5,180 bases of DNA, from NCBI GenBank assembly GCA_025354615.1, contig JANXMO010000541.1:1-5180 (forward strand), written 5' to 3'. This document shows positions 1-5,180 of this stretch, in pieces (position 1 is the stretch's first letter; each line of letters begins with the position of its first letter). The notes under the pieces are model-generated. The model was not told where the DNA came from. It did not search any database and saw nothing but the letters and a program-made list of their open reading frames with translations. The position numbers were made by a program, and so were the translations under genes. This DNA comes from Burkholderiales bacterium. GTDB taxonomy: Bacteria > Pseudomonadota > Gammaproteobacteria > Burkholderiales > Burkholderiaceae_C.

Positions 1-1835
1 GGCAGCACGCGCCACATCGGCACGTTTTTGTCGTAGTCGTCTTTGAACTGTTGCAGCGCTGTGACCAGCGTGTTCCAGCGGCCTTTGGTGATGCCGATGG
101 TGAACATCACGAAGAAGGAATACAGACCGGTTTTCTCGACCACGATGCCGTGCTCGGCGAGGTACTTGGTGACGATGCTGGCCGGGATGCCCGTTTTGGC
201 AAACTTGCCCGACATGTCCAGGCCCGGTGTGATGAGCGTGCTCTTGATCGGATCGAGCAAGTTAAAGCCTTCGGCCAAGTCGCCAAAGCCGTGCCATTTT
301 TCACCGGCTTTCAAAATCCAGTCGGCGCTCTTGCCGATGCCGTCGGCGGTCAGTTTGTCGGGCCCCCAGACTTTGAACCACCAGTCGCGGCCGAATTCCT
401 TGTCGACCTTGCGCATGGCGCGCCGGAACTGCAGCGCCTCGCTGATGCTTTCTTCGACCAGCGCCGGGCCGCCGGGGGCTTCCATCATCGCGGCGGCCAC
501 GTCGCAACTGGCGATGATGGCGTACTGCGGGCTGGTCGAGGTGTGCATCAAATACGCCTCGTTGAACAAGTGGCGGTCCAGCTTGCGCTCCTGCGCATCC
601 TGCACCAGCACTTGCGAGGCTTGGCTCAGCCCGGCCAGCAGCTTGTGGGTCGACTGTGTCGCAAACACGATCTGGTCGCGCGGGCGCTCCCGCTTTTTGC
701 CCATGGCGTGGAAGCTGCCGTAAAACTTGTGAAAGGCGGCGTGCGGCAGCCAGGCTTCGTCGAAATGCAAGGTGTCGATATAGCCGTCGAGCGCGTGCTT
801 GATGGTCTCGGTGTTGTAGAGCACGCCGTCGTAGGTGCTTTGGGTCAAAGTCAGCAGGCGCGGCTTGATGGTATTGACGTCGATGCCCGCCAGCAACGGG
901 TGGGCGGCGATCTTGGCGCGAATCGCTTCGGGTGAAAACTCGGCCTGCGGGATGGGGCCGATGATGCCGTAGTGGTTGCGCGTCGGCCTCAAGAACACCG
1001 GCACGGCGCCGGTCATGATGATGGCGTGCAGGATGGACTTGTGGCAGTTGCGGTCGACCACCACCACGTCGCCCGGCGCCACGGCGTGGTGCCACACCAT
1101 CTTGTTGCTGGTGCTGGTGCCGTTGGTGACGAAAAAGCAGTGGTCTGCATTGAAGATGCGCGCCGCATTGCGCTCGCTTTGCGCAATCGGCCCGGTATGG
1201 TCGAGCAACTGGCCGAGTTCTTCAACCGAATTGCAGACGTCGGCGCGCAGCATGTTCTCGCCAAAAAACTGGTGGAACATCTGCCCGACCGGGCTTTTCA
1301 AGAACGCCACGCCGCCGCTGTGGCCGGGGCAATGCCAGGAATAAGAGCCGTCTTGCGCATAGTCCATCAGCGCTTTGAAAAACGGCGGCGCCAGGCCGTC
1401 AAGATAGCTGCGTGCTTCGCGAATGATGTGCCGGGCGACGAACTCCGGCGTGTCTTCGAACATGTGAATGAACCCATGCAGCTCTCGCAGGATGTCGTTC
1501 GGGATGTGCTGCGAGGTGCGCGTTTCACCGTAGATGTAAATCGGAATGTCCGCGTTTTTGAAGCGGATTTCTTCGATGAACTTGCGCAAGTTCAACACCG
1601 CCGGGTCAAGCTCCGGCCCGGGCGTGAATTCTTCGTCGTCGATGCTCAAAATGAACGCGCCGGCGCGGCTTTGCTGCTGCGCGAACTGACTCAAGTCACC
1701 GTAGCTGGTGGCGCCGAGCACCTCAAAACCTTCTTTCTCGATGGCCTGCGCCAGCGCACGAATGCCCAGGCCGGAAGTATTTTCAGAGCGGTAGTCTTCG
1801 TCGATGATGACGATGGGAAAGCGAAAGCGCAGCAT
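1..1835 (-). CDS. Arginine/lysine/ornithine decarboxylase, PLP fold type I (3' end cut by window edge)
   Basis: This cytoplasmic enzyme removes the carboxyl group of a basic amino acid (Arg, Lys or Orn), using PLP, to give agmatine, cadaverine or putrescine; in related enzymes this serves acid resistance and polyamine supply. The 611 visible residues read without a stop to the left edge. Residues 1-145 form the response-regulator-like 'wing' domain (start MLRFRFPIVIIDEDYRSENT). The core shows WHCPGHSGG near 167-175, SVEELGQLLDHTGP near 203-215, VTNGTSTSNK near 236-245, DRNCHKS near 261-267, the PLP-contacting HFDEAW at 357-362 (Asp359) and the Schiff-base lysine in STHKLLAGLSQAS (Lys398). GIPASIVTKYLAEHGIVVEKTG at 549-570 matches E. 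coli LdcI/AdiA closely. Against about 715-755 residues in the family, roughly the last 140 are missing. The ATG is preceded by GAGGG six bases upstream. Family is certain; the substrate cannot be fixed from sequence, and the C-terminal domain is not visible. Confidence 0.95.
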   Translation of the reverse strand, partial: MLRFRFPIVIIDEDYRSENTSGLGIRALAQAIEKEGFEVLGATSYGDLSQFAQQQSRAGAFILSIDDEEFTPGPELDPAVLNLRKFIEEIRFKNADIPIYIYGETRTSQHIPNDILRELHGFIHMFEDTPEFVARHIIREARSYLDGLAPPFFKALMDYAQDGSYSWHCPGHSGGVAFLKSPVGQMFHQFFGENMLRADVCNSVEELGQLLDHTGPIAQSERNAARIFNADHCFFVTNGTSTSNKMVWHHAVAPGDVVVVDRNCHKSILHAIIMTGAVPVFLRPTRNHYGIIGPIPQAEFSPEAIRAKIAAHPLLAGIDVNTIKPRLLTLTQSTYDGVLYNTETIKHALDGYIDTLHFDEAWLPHAAFHKFYGSFHAMGKKRERPRDQIVFATQSTHKLLAGLSQASQVLVQDAQERKLDRHLFNEAYLMHTSTSPQYAIIASCDVAAAMMEAPGGPALVEESISEALQFRRAMRKVDKEFGRDWWFKVWGPDKLTADGIGKSADWILKAGEKWHGFGDLAEGFNLLDPIKSTLITPGLDMSGKFAKTGIPASIVTKYLAEHGIVVEKTGLYSFFVMFTIGITKGRWNTLVTALQQFKDDYDKNVPMWRVL

Positions 1836-1880
1836 GCAAAACCCTCTGGCGGCCGCGGTGCTGCGGCGAAAAGAGCGCGA

Positions 1881-1908
1881 AGTGTAGAGCCCGGCCCCAT
1901 CGCACCAA
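1881..1908 (-). promoter_or_regulatory. Candidate sigma-70 promoter of the decarboxylase gene
   Basis: Read on the minus strand, TTGGTG (1908-1903) is followed after 16 bases by TACACT (1886-1881), close to TTGACA and TATAAT. Transcription would start near 1874, giving a leader of about 40 bases before the decarboxylase ATG at 1835. This is inferred from consensus match and position only. No experimental support is visible. Confidence 0.45.
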
Positions 1909-1922
1909 CACCCCCCTACACT
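1881..1922. repeat. 7-bp inverted repeat in the divergent intergenic region
   Basis: AGTGTAG at 1881-1887 is the exact reverse complement of CTACACT at 1916-1922, with 28 bases between them. One arm overlaps the proposed -10 box of the decarboxylase promoter. The other arm also reads TACACT towards the NfeD gene, but no convincing -35 box lies in front of it. It could be an operator or a chance pairing of two -10-like boxes. Confidence 0.4.
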
Positions 1923-1979
1923 GTGACTTCGAAGAGCGGGCTTTCCGGCTTTTCCAGTGGCTGGCTTGGAGCCTTCAAA

Positions 1980-2426
1980 ATGGAATTTTCAGCATCAACT
2001 TTTTGGTGGATGGCAACCGGTGTAGCGATCGCCGTTGAGCTGACCAGTGGTACCTTTTATTTGTTGATGGTGGCTCTCGGCTTGGCGGCAGCGGCACTGG
2101 CGGCGCATCTGGGCCTGAGTGCGGCGGCGCAAGTCGGCATTGCCGCGCTGGTGGGCAGCGGCGCCACGGCAGCCTGGCATTTCCAGCGCGCACGCCAGCC
2201 GCATTCGGCTGCAGCGCGGGAGAACCGTGACGTCAACCTGGACATCGGCGAGAACATCCATGTGGACGGCTGGGCCGCTGACCGCCGCTGCACCGTCGCC
2301 TACCGCGGCACCACCTGGTCGGCGCGGCTGCAGCCAGGCGCGCCCGCCGCCGCCGGCGCCCACACGGTGGTTGCAGTCGAAGGCAACTGGCTGGTCCTCG
2401 CGCCTGTTGCCAGTCCCTTGAAATGA
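1980..2426 (+). CDS. NfeD family inner-membrane protein, partner of the SPFH protein
   Basis: This is a short NfeD-type protein of 148 residues. The N-terminal half is hydrophobic, with likely membrane helices at about 8-20, 26-42 and 48-66, including the acidic Glu20 typical near the start of this family. A polar linker (69-88) leads to a small OB-fold domain at about 89-143, with the family pattern G-x-x-I-H-V-D-G-W (90-98), VAYRGTTWSAR (106-116) and V-x-V-E-G-N-W-L-V-L-A-P near the end. NfeD proteins assist SPFH/stomatin partners in membrane microdomains; the OB domain probably mediates protein contact. The start at 1980 is chosen because GGAG lies eight bases upstream and the protein then begins at the membrane segment. 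The same frame stays open back to 972, but that part is antisense to the decarboxylase and not NfeD-like. It is followed 20 bp later by the QmcA-like gene, so the two form an operon. It corresponds to the E. coli YbbJ type. Confidence 0.88.
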   Translation: MEFSASTFWWMATGVAIAVELTSGTFYLLMVALGLAAAALAAHLGLSAAAQVGIAALVGSGATAAWHFQRARQPHSAAARENRDVNLDIGENIHVDGWAADRRCTVAYRGTTWSARLQPGAPAAAGAHTVVAVEGNWLVLAPVASPLK

Positions 2427-2446
2427 CTTTTTGCTGAAAGCGCCCC

Positions 2447-3364
2447 ATGGAAATCGCCCTCATCCTTGCGGTCATTGCCGCCATCTTCATCGTCCGCACC
2501 GTCAAGATCGTGCCGCAGCAGCACGCCTGGGTAGTCGAGCGGCTGGGTAAATATGACCGCACACTGACACCCGGCTTGAAATTCGTCGTGCCTTTTATCG
2601 AGCGCGTGTCCTACCAGCACTCGCTGAAAGAAGTGCCGCTCGACGTCCCCAGCCAGATCTGCATCACGCGTGACAACACGCAGCTGCAGGTCGACGGCAT
2701 CATTTACTACCAGATCACCGACCCGATGCGGGCCAGCTACGGCTCCAGCAATTACGTGATGGCCATCACCCAGCTGGCGCAAACGCTGCTGCGCTCGGTG
2801 ATCGGCAAGATGGAGCTGGACAAAACTTTCGAGGAACGCGACGCGATCAATGCATCGGTGGTCAGCGCGCTCGACGAAGCGGCCGCCAACTGGGGCGTAA
2901 AGGTGTTGCGATATGAAATCAAGGACTTGACACCGCCCGCGGAAATCCTGCGTTCGATGCAGGCGCAAATCACCGCCGAGCGCGAAAAGCGGGCGCTGAT
3001 TGCCGCCAGCGAAGGCCGCAAGCAGGAACAGATCAACATTGCCACGGGTGAACGTGAGGCCTACATTGCCCGCTCCGAAGGCCAGCGCCAGGCCGAGATC
3101 AACAACGCGCAAGGCCAGGCGGCCGCCATCATCGCCGTGGCTGACGCCACCGCTGATGCGATCCGCAAAGTCGCCGAAGCGATCCGCTCGCCCGGCGGCG
3201 AGCAGGCCGTGCAGTTGAAGGTTGCTGAAAAAGCCGTTGACGCCTATGCGCAGCTGGCACAGAAGAACAACACCATGATCGTGCCCGGCAACATGAGCGA
3301 AGTCAGCGCCCTTATCGGCACCGCCATGACGCTGTTGAAAAACCGCGGTGGCCCGGGCGCCTGA
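2447..3364 (+). CDS. qmcA: SPFH/Band 7 membrane protein, QmcA/stomatin-like (paraslipin)
   Basis: This is an SPFH-domain membrane protein that, in its family, forms large ring-shaped oligomers at the inner membrane and has been linked to protease regulation and membrane organisation. It is 305 residues long, the same as E. coli QmcA as I recall it. Residues 3-16 form one N-terminal membrane anchor. The SPFH core follows, with VKIVPQQHAWVVERLGKY (19-36), TPGLKFVVPFIERV (41-54), PLDVPSQICITRDNTQLQVD (64-83) and WGVKVLRYEIKDLTPP (149-164). From about 165 to 245 it is a charged Glu/Ala/Arg/Gln-rich helix expected to be a coiled coil, with repeated SEGRKQEQ and SEGQRQAE units. The last 50 residues (270-305) are the usual hydrophobic, Gly-rich tail. 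GAAAG lies six bases before the ATG. It overlaps no neighbour: the NfeD stop is 20 bp upstream and tRNA-Ser begins 36 bp downstream. Family is certain; the symbol follows E. coli usage. Confidence 0.93.
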   Translation: MEIALILAVIAAIFIVRTVKIVPQQHAWVVERLGKYDRTLTPGLKFVVPFIERVSYQHSLKEVPLDVPSQICITRDNTQLQVDGIIYYQITDPMRASYGSSNYVMAITQLAQTLLRSVIGKMELDKTFEERDAINASVVSALDEAAANWGVKVLRYEIKDLTPPAEILRSMQAQITAEREKRALIAASEGRKQEQINIATGEREAYIARSEGQRQAEINNAQGQAAAIIAVADATADAIRKVAEAIRSPGGEQAVQLKVAEKAVDAYAQLAQKNNTMIVPGNMSEVSALIGTAMTLLKNRGGPGA

Positions 3365-3400
3365 GCCACCCCGCGTGGCGTCGGATAGACTTGCCGACCC

Positions 3401-3491
3401 GGAGAGATGGATGAGTGGTTTAAGTCGCACGCCTGGAAAGCGTGTGGGGGCTAATAACCCCCCGCGGGTTCGAATCCCGCTCTCTCCGCCA
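3401..3491 (+). tRNA. tRNA-Ser (anticodon GGA), CCA encoded
   Basis: The gene folds as a complete class II tRNA. Acceptor GGAGAGA (3401-3407) pairs with TCTCTCC (3481-3487). The D arm closes with GAT/GTC (3410-3412 with 3424-3426). The anticodon stem CACGC/GCGTG (3428-3432 with 3440-3444) holds loop CTGGAAA, placing anticodon GGA at 3435-3437, which reads UCC and UCU serine codons. A long variable arm, GGGGG/CCCCC (3446-3450 with 3458-3462), is the serine hallmark. The T stem GCGGG/CCCGC (3464-3468 with 3476-3480) holds TTCGAAT. The discriminator is G3488 and the CCA at 3489-3491 is encoded. No strong promoter is visible in the 36 bp before it (only a TAGACT-like -10 at 3386-3391 without a -35), so it may be read through from the qmcA operon. 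Confidence 0.97.
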
Positions 3492-3495
3492 ACAG

Positions 3496-3540
3496 ACCAG
3501 ACCGCCGAATTGACGCAGGCCGCATGACGCGGTTTCTGGT
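3496..3540 (+). repeat. Imperfect inverted repeat downstream of tRNA-Ser
   Basis: ACCAGA-CCGC (3496-3505) can pair with GCGG-TT-TCTGGT (3529-3540), a ten-pair stem with a two-base bulge. A smaller alternative hairpin, CCGC/GCGG (3520-3523 with 3529-3532), competes for the same 3' arm and is followed by the T-rich TTTCTGGTTT. It may help process or end the tRNA transcript, or be part of the ileS leader. The T-run is interrupted, so a standard intrinsic terminator is not well supported. Confidence 0.4.
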
Positions 3541-3545
3541 TTCGA

Positions 3546-3595
3546 TGCACCGCAAACACCTTGGTGCGCGTCGCGCAAGCGCCTGTTGCGGTGCA
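3546..3595 (+). repeat. 10-bp inverted repeat in the ileS leader
   Basis: TGCACCGCAA (3546-3555) is the exact reverse complement of TTGCGGTGCA (3586-3595). With one bulged A the stem extends to 12 pairs. The 30-base loop contains its own hairpin, TGCGC/GCGCA (3565-3569 with 3573-3577). The structure ends 35 bases before the ileS ATG. It lacks T-box features, and no known riboswitch is recognised. Function is unknown. TTGACG at 3510-3515 is a possible -35 box for ileS, but no good -10 follows it. Confidence 0.45.
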
Positions 3596-3630
3596 GGCAG
3601 CGTGCCATTTTCCCTGGTTCAAGACAGCGC

Positions 3631-5180
3631 ATGCCCACCGATTCCACTTCTTCCTCACCGACGGTTGCCCGCGAAGCCGAAAGCGGTTTCCGCGCCACGC
3701 TCAACATGCCCGACACGCCGTTCCCGATGCGCGGCGATTTGCCCAAGCGCGAACCGGGCTGGGTGAAGCAATGGGAAGAACGGGGGATCTACCAGCGGCT
3801 GCGCGACGCCCGCATTGGCGCACCAAAATTCGTCTTGCACGACGGCCCGCCCTATGCCAACGGCCCGCTGCACATGGGCCACGCCGTCAACAAGGTGTTG
3901 AAAGACATGATCGTCAAGGCGCGGCAATTGGCCGGCTTTGACGCGCTGTACGTACCGGGCTGGGACTGCCACGGCTTGCCAATCGAAAACCAGATCGAAA
4001 AAACCTTTGGCCGCGGTTTGGCGCGCGATCAGGTGCAAGCCAAGAGCCGCACTTATGCAGGCGAGCAGGTCGCACTGCAGATGGCCGAATTCAAGCGCCT
4101 GGGCGTGCTAGCCGATTGGGCGCACCCTTACCGCACGATGGACTTCGTCAACGAAGCGGACGAAATCCGTGCGTTGAAGCGCGTGATGGAGCGCGGCTTC
4201 GTCTACCGTGGGCAGAAGCCGGTGTATTGGTGTTTTGATTGCGGCAGCTCGCTGGCAGAGTTCGAGATCGAATATGCCGACAAGCTGTCGCAAACCGTTG
4301 ACGTGGCCTTCGCTTGCGCCCAGCCGGCGGCGCTGGCCGCCGCCTTCGGCTTGCCCGCGCTCAGCCAGCCGGCCTATGCCGTCATCTGGACGACCACCGC
4401 CTGGACGCTGCCAGCCAACCAGGCGCTGAATCTCAACCCGGCGCTCGACTATGCGCTGGTCGACACCCCGCGCGGGCTGCTGCTGCTTGCGGCGGCGCGG
4501 GTCGACGACTGCCTGCAGCGCTATGGCTTGAGCGGCACGGTTGTCGCCATCACGCGGGGTGAACGGCTGCAAGGCATTGCCTTCCATCACCCGCTGGCGC
4601 AGGCCGATGCCGGCTACGACCGCGTCTCGCCCGTGGTGCTGGCCGATTACGCCACTGACGACGACGGCACCGGCATTGTTCATTCGGCGCCGGCCTATGG
4701 CGTCGAGCAGGAGGGCGACCGGGTGCGGGTGCGCTTTCCGGCCGGCACCTTGGCGCTGGAGTCGGTGCGGCGGATGCCGCGCAACGTGGTGGCGTTGCGC
4801 GCGGTGGAGGACGGGGTCGAGATCACCTTGGCGCCGGGTGCGCGGCTGCGGCATTTCCGCAACGGGCCGAAGGTGGCGTTCGATGTGATGGATGCGGCCG
4901 CGCCGGCGCCAGGGCGTGCGGCGGTCGCCTCACCACCCCAGCCGCGGGCGGCGCGGGTCACTGCGCCGGTGGCGCAAACCGGGGTTGTTGCGCCGGCGCC
5001 GACACGGCCGCTCGTTCCACCCGGGCCGGGCGCGGCGGACCGTCAGGGCGAGGCATCGGCGGGGGCTTTGATCCCCGTCACGCGGTCGGCCGTCCCAGCG
5101 GATGCCCCGTCTCCGGTTCCGGCCGCCGCGCCTCCGCCACCGGCTCCACCGTTCCCGCCGGCCATGTCGAGCGCTGCGCC
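3631..5180 (+). CDS. ileS: Isoleucyl-tRNA synthetase, N-terminal 359 codons, then in-frame unrelated sequence (chimeric, open at right edge)
   Basis: IleS is the cytoplasmic class I enzyme that charges tRNA-Ile and edits mischarged valine. Residues 1-359 (3631-4707) are typical: [24 protein letters not shown] (21-44), the ATP-binding HIGH motif as HMGH (81-84) in [25 protein letters not shown] (108-119), [19 protein letters not shown], and the editing-domain [12 protein letters not shown] (252-263) with its conserved threonines. [14 protein letters not shown] (346-359) is where other IleS proteins go on with an acidic D-F/D-Y pair. Here the frame instead enters [11 protein letters not shown] and unrelated Pro/Ala-rich sequence to the window end, with no stop. 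The rest of the editing domain, KMSKS, the anticodon-binding domain and the zinc finger are absent. The usual length is about 940 residues. The ATG is chosen because the protein aligns from there. The Shine-Dalgarno site is weak. ribF, the common upstream neighbour, is not present. Confidence 0.9.
   Translation, partial: MPTDSTSSSPTVAREAESGFRATLNMPDTPFPMRGDLPKREPGWVKQWEERGIYQRLRDARIGAPKFVLHDGPPYANGPLHMGHAVNKVLKDMIVKARQLAGFDALYVPGWDCHGLPIENQIEKTFGRGLARDQVQAKSRTYAGEQVALQMAEFKRLGVLADWAHPYRTMDFVNEADEIRALKRVMERGFVYRGQKPVYWCFDCGSSLAEFEIEYADKLSQTVDVAFACAQPAALAAAFGLPALSQPAYAVIWTTTAWTLPANQALNLNPALDYALVDTPRGLLLLAAARVDDCLQRYGLSGTVVAITRGERLQGIAFHHPLAQADAGYDRVSPVVLADYATDDDGTGIVHSAPAYGVEQEGDRVRVRFPAGTLALESVRRMPRNVVALRAVEDGVEITLAPGARLRHFRNGPKVAFDVMDAAAPAPGRAAVASPPQPRAARVTAPVAQTGVVAPAPTRPLVPPGPGAADRQGEASAGALIPVTRSAVPADAPSPVPAAAPPPPAPPFPPAMSSAA
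4708..5180 (+). other. Foreign in-frame segment: beta-rich domain piece plus Pro/Ala-rich linker
   Basis: These 157 complete codons continue the ileS frame but do not resemble IleS. The first 55-60 residues ([13 protein letters not shown], then [20 protein letters not shown] and [11 protein letters not shown]) alternate hydrophobic and polar residues as in a beta-strand domain. From about 4900 onward the protein is a low-complexity Pro/Ala/Val-rich linker without cysteine. From memory it resembles the N-terminal parts of large envelope or TPR proteins of Rhodospirillales; this is unchecked. Composition also shifts: line 5101-5160 is 48/60 G+C by hand count, against 35/60 for 4141-4200 inside ileS. 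The real start of this protein is not in the window, so it is the internal part of another gene joined here. Confidence 0.7.

Noticed and set aside
51..1979. Long plus-strand open frames across the left third, including the extension of the NfeD frame back to 972
   Set aside because: They are antisense to the decarboxylase, whose minus-strand translation shows clear family motifs throughout. Their translations are Arg/His/Gly-rich with no recognisable family. GC-rich DNA often keeps antisense frames open.
3365..3379. Hairpin GCCAC/GTGGC right after the qmcA stop as an intrinsic terminator
   Set aside because: The stem is only five pairs and no T-run follows it. It is too weak to call, and read-through into the tRNA is possible.
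3401..3491. tRNA-Ser as an integration site of a mobile element
   Set aside because: No integrase, no direct repeat of the tRNA 3' end and no change of composition is seen next to it in the window.
3492..3630. T-box or amino-acid riboswitch in front of ileS
   Set aside because: No T-box core sequence or terminator/antiterminator layout is present, and T-boxes are typical of Firmicutes rather than Proteobacteria.
2300..3746. Minus-strand open frames of 452 and 108 codons over qmcA, the tRNA and its flank
   Set aside because: They are shadows of the plus-strand SPFH gene. The peptides ESGIRTRGG and RERDSNPRG in them are the well-known false translation of the antisense of a tRNA-Ser gene, not a protein.
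4108..4961. Minus-strand and other-frame open frames over ileS (248 and 88 codons)
   Set aside because: They overlap the plus-strand IleS motifs and the continuing frame, and their translations are low-complexity Arg/Gly-rich without a family.
3631..5180. A genuine new synthetase fused to a Pro-rich domain
   Set aside because: The fusion would lack half of the editing domain and all of the catalytic KMSKS and anticodon parts. The break falls inside a conserved motif, and composition also changes, so a chimera explains it better.

Overview
The window looks like chromosomal DNA of a GC-rich betaproteobacterium, probably of the order Burkholderiales. This rests on remembered protein similarity and on base composition; no search was run. 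It holds ordinary housekeeping and stress genes plus one clear anomaly at the right end.

Layout, left to right. Positions 1-1835, minus strand: most of a PLP-dependent arginine/lysine/ornithine decarboxylase, cut by the left edge so that roughly the last 140 residues are missing. Positions 1836-1979: a short divergent intergenic region with a plausible sigma-70 promoter for the decarboxylase and a 7-bp inverted repeat. Positions 1980-3364, plus strand: a compact two-gene operon, an NfeD-family membrane protein followed 20 bp later by a QmcA/stomatin-like SPFH protein. Positions 3401-3491: a complete tRNA-Ser(GGA) with an encoded CCA end. Positions 3492-3630: a leader with several inverted repeats. 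From 3631 to the right edge: isoleucyl-tRNA synthetase (ileS), which starts normally.

The anomaly is inside ileS. The first 359 codons are a standard bacterial IleS: N-terminus, HIGH motif and the start of the editing domain. Directly after the conserved [14 protein letters not shown] block, the reading frame continues without a stop into unrelated sequence. That sequence is a short beta-rich segment followed by a very proline/alanine-rich stretch of about 80% GC in the part sampled. It resembles, from memory, envelope proteins of Alphaproteobacteria such as Rhodospirillales. The rest of the editing domain, the KMSKS loop and the anticodon-binding domain are not found. The simplest reading is a chimeric junction near 4691-4710, from an assembly or library join between two organisms at a short shared sequence. 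A real recombination event that split ileS is less likely, because the gene is essential.

Functionally, the NfeD/SPFH pair is expected to form an inner-membrane microdomain complex. The decarboxylase would consume protons and make polyamines or agmatine/cadaverine. The tRNA and ileS serve translation. I see no mobile element, CRISPR array or new defence system.
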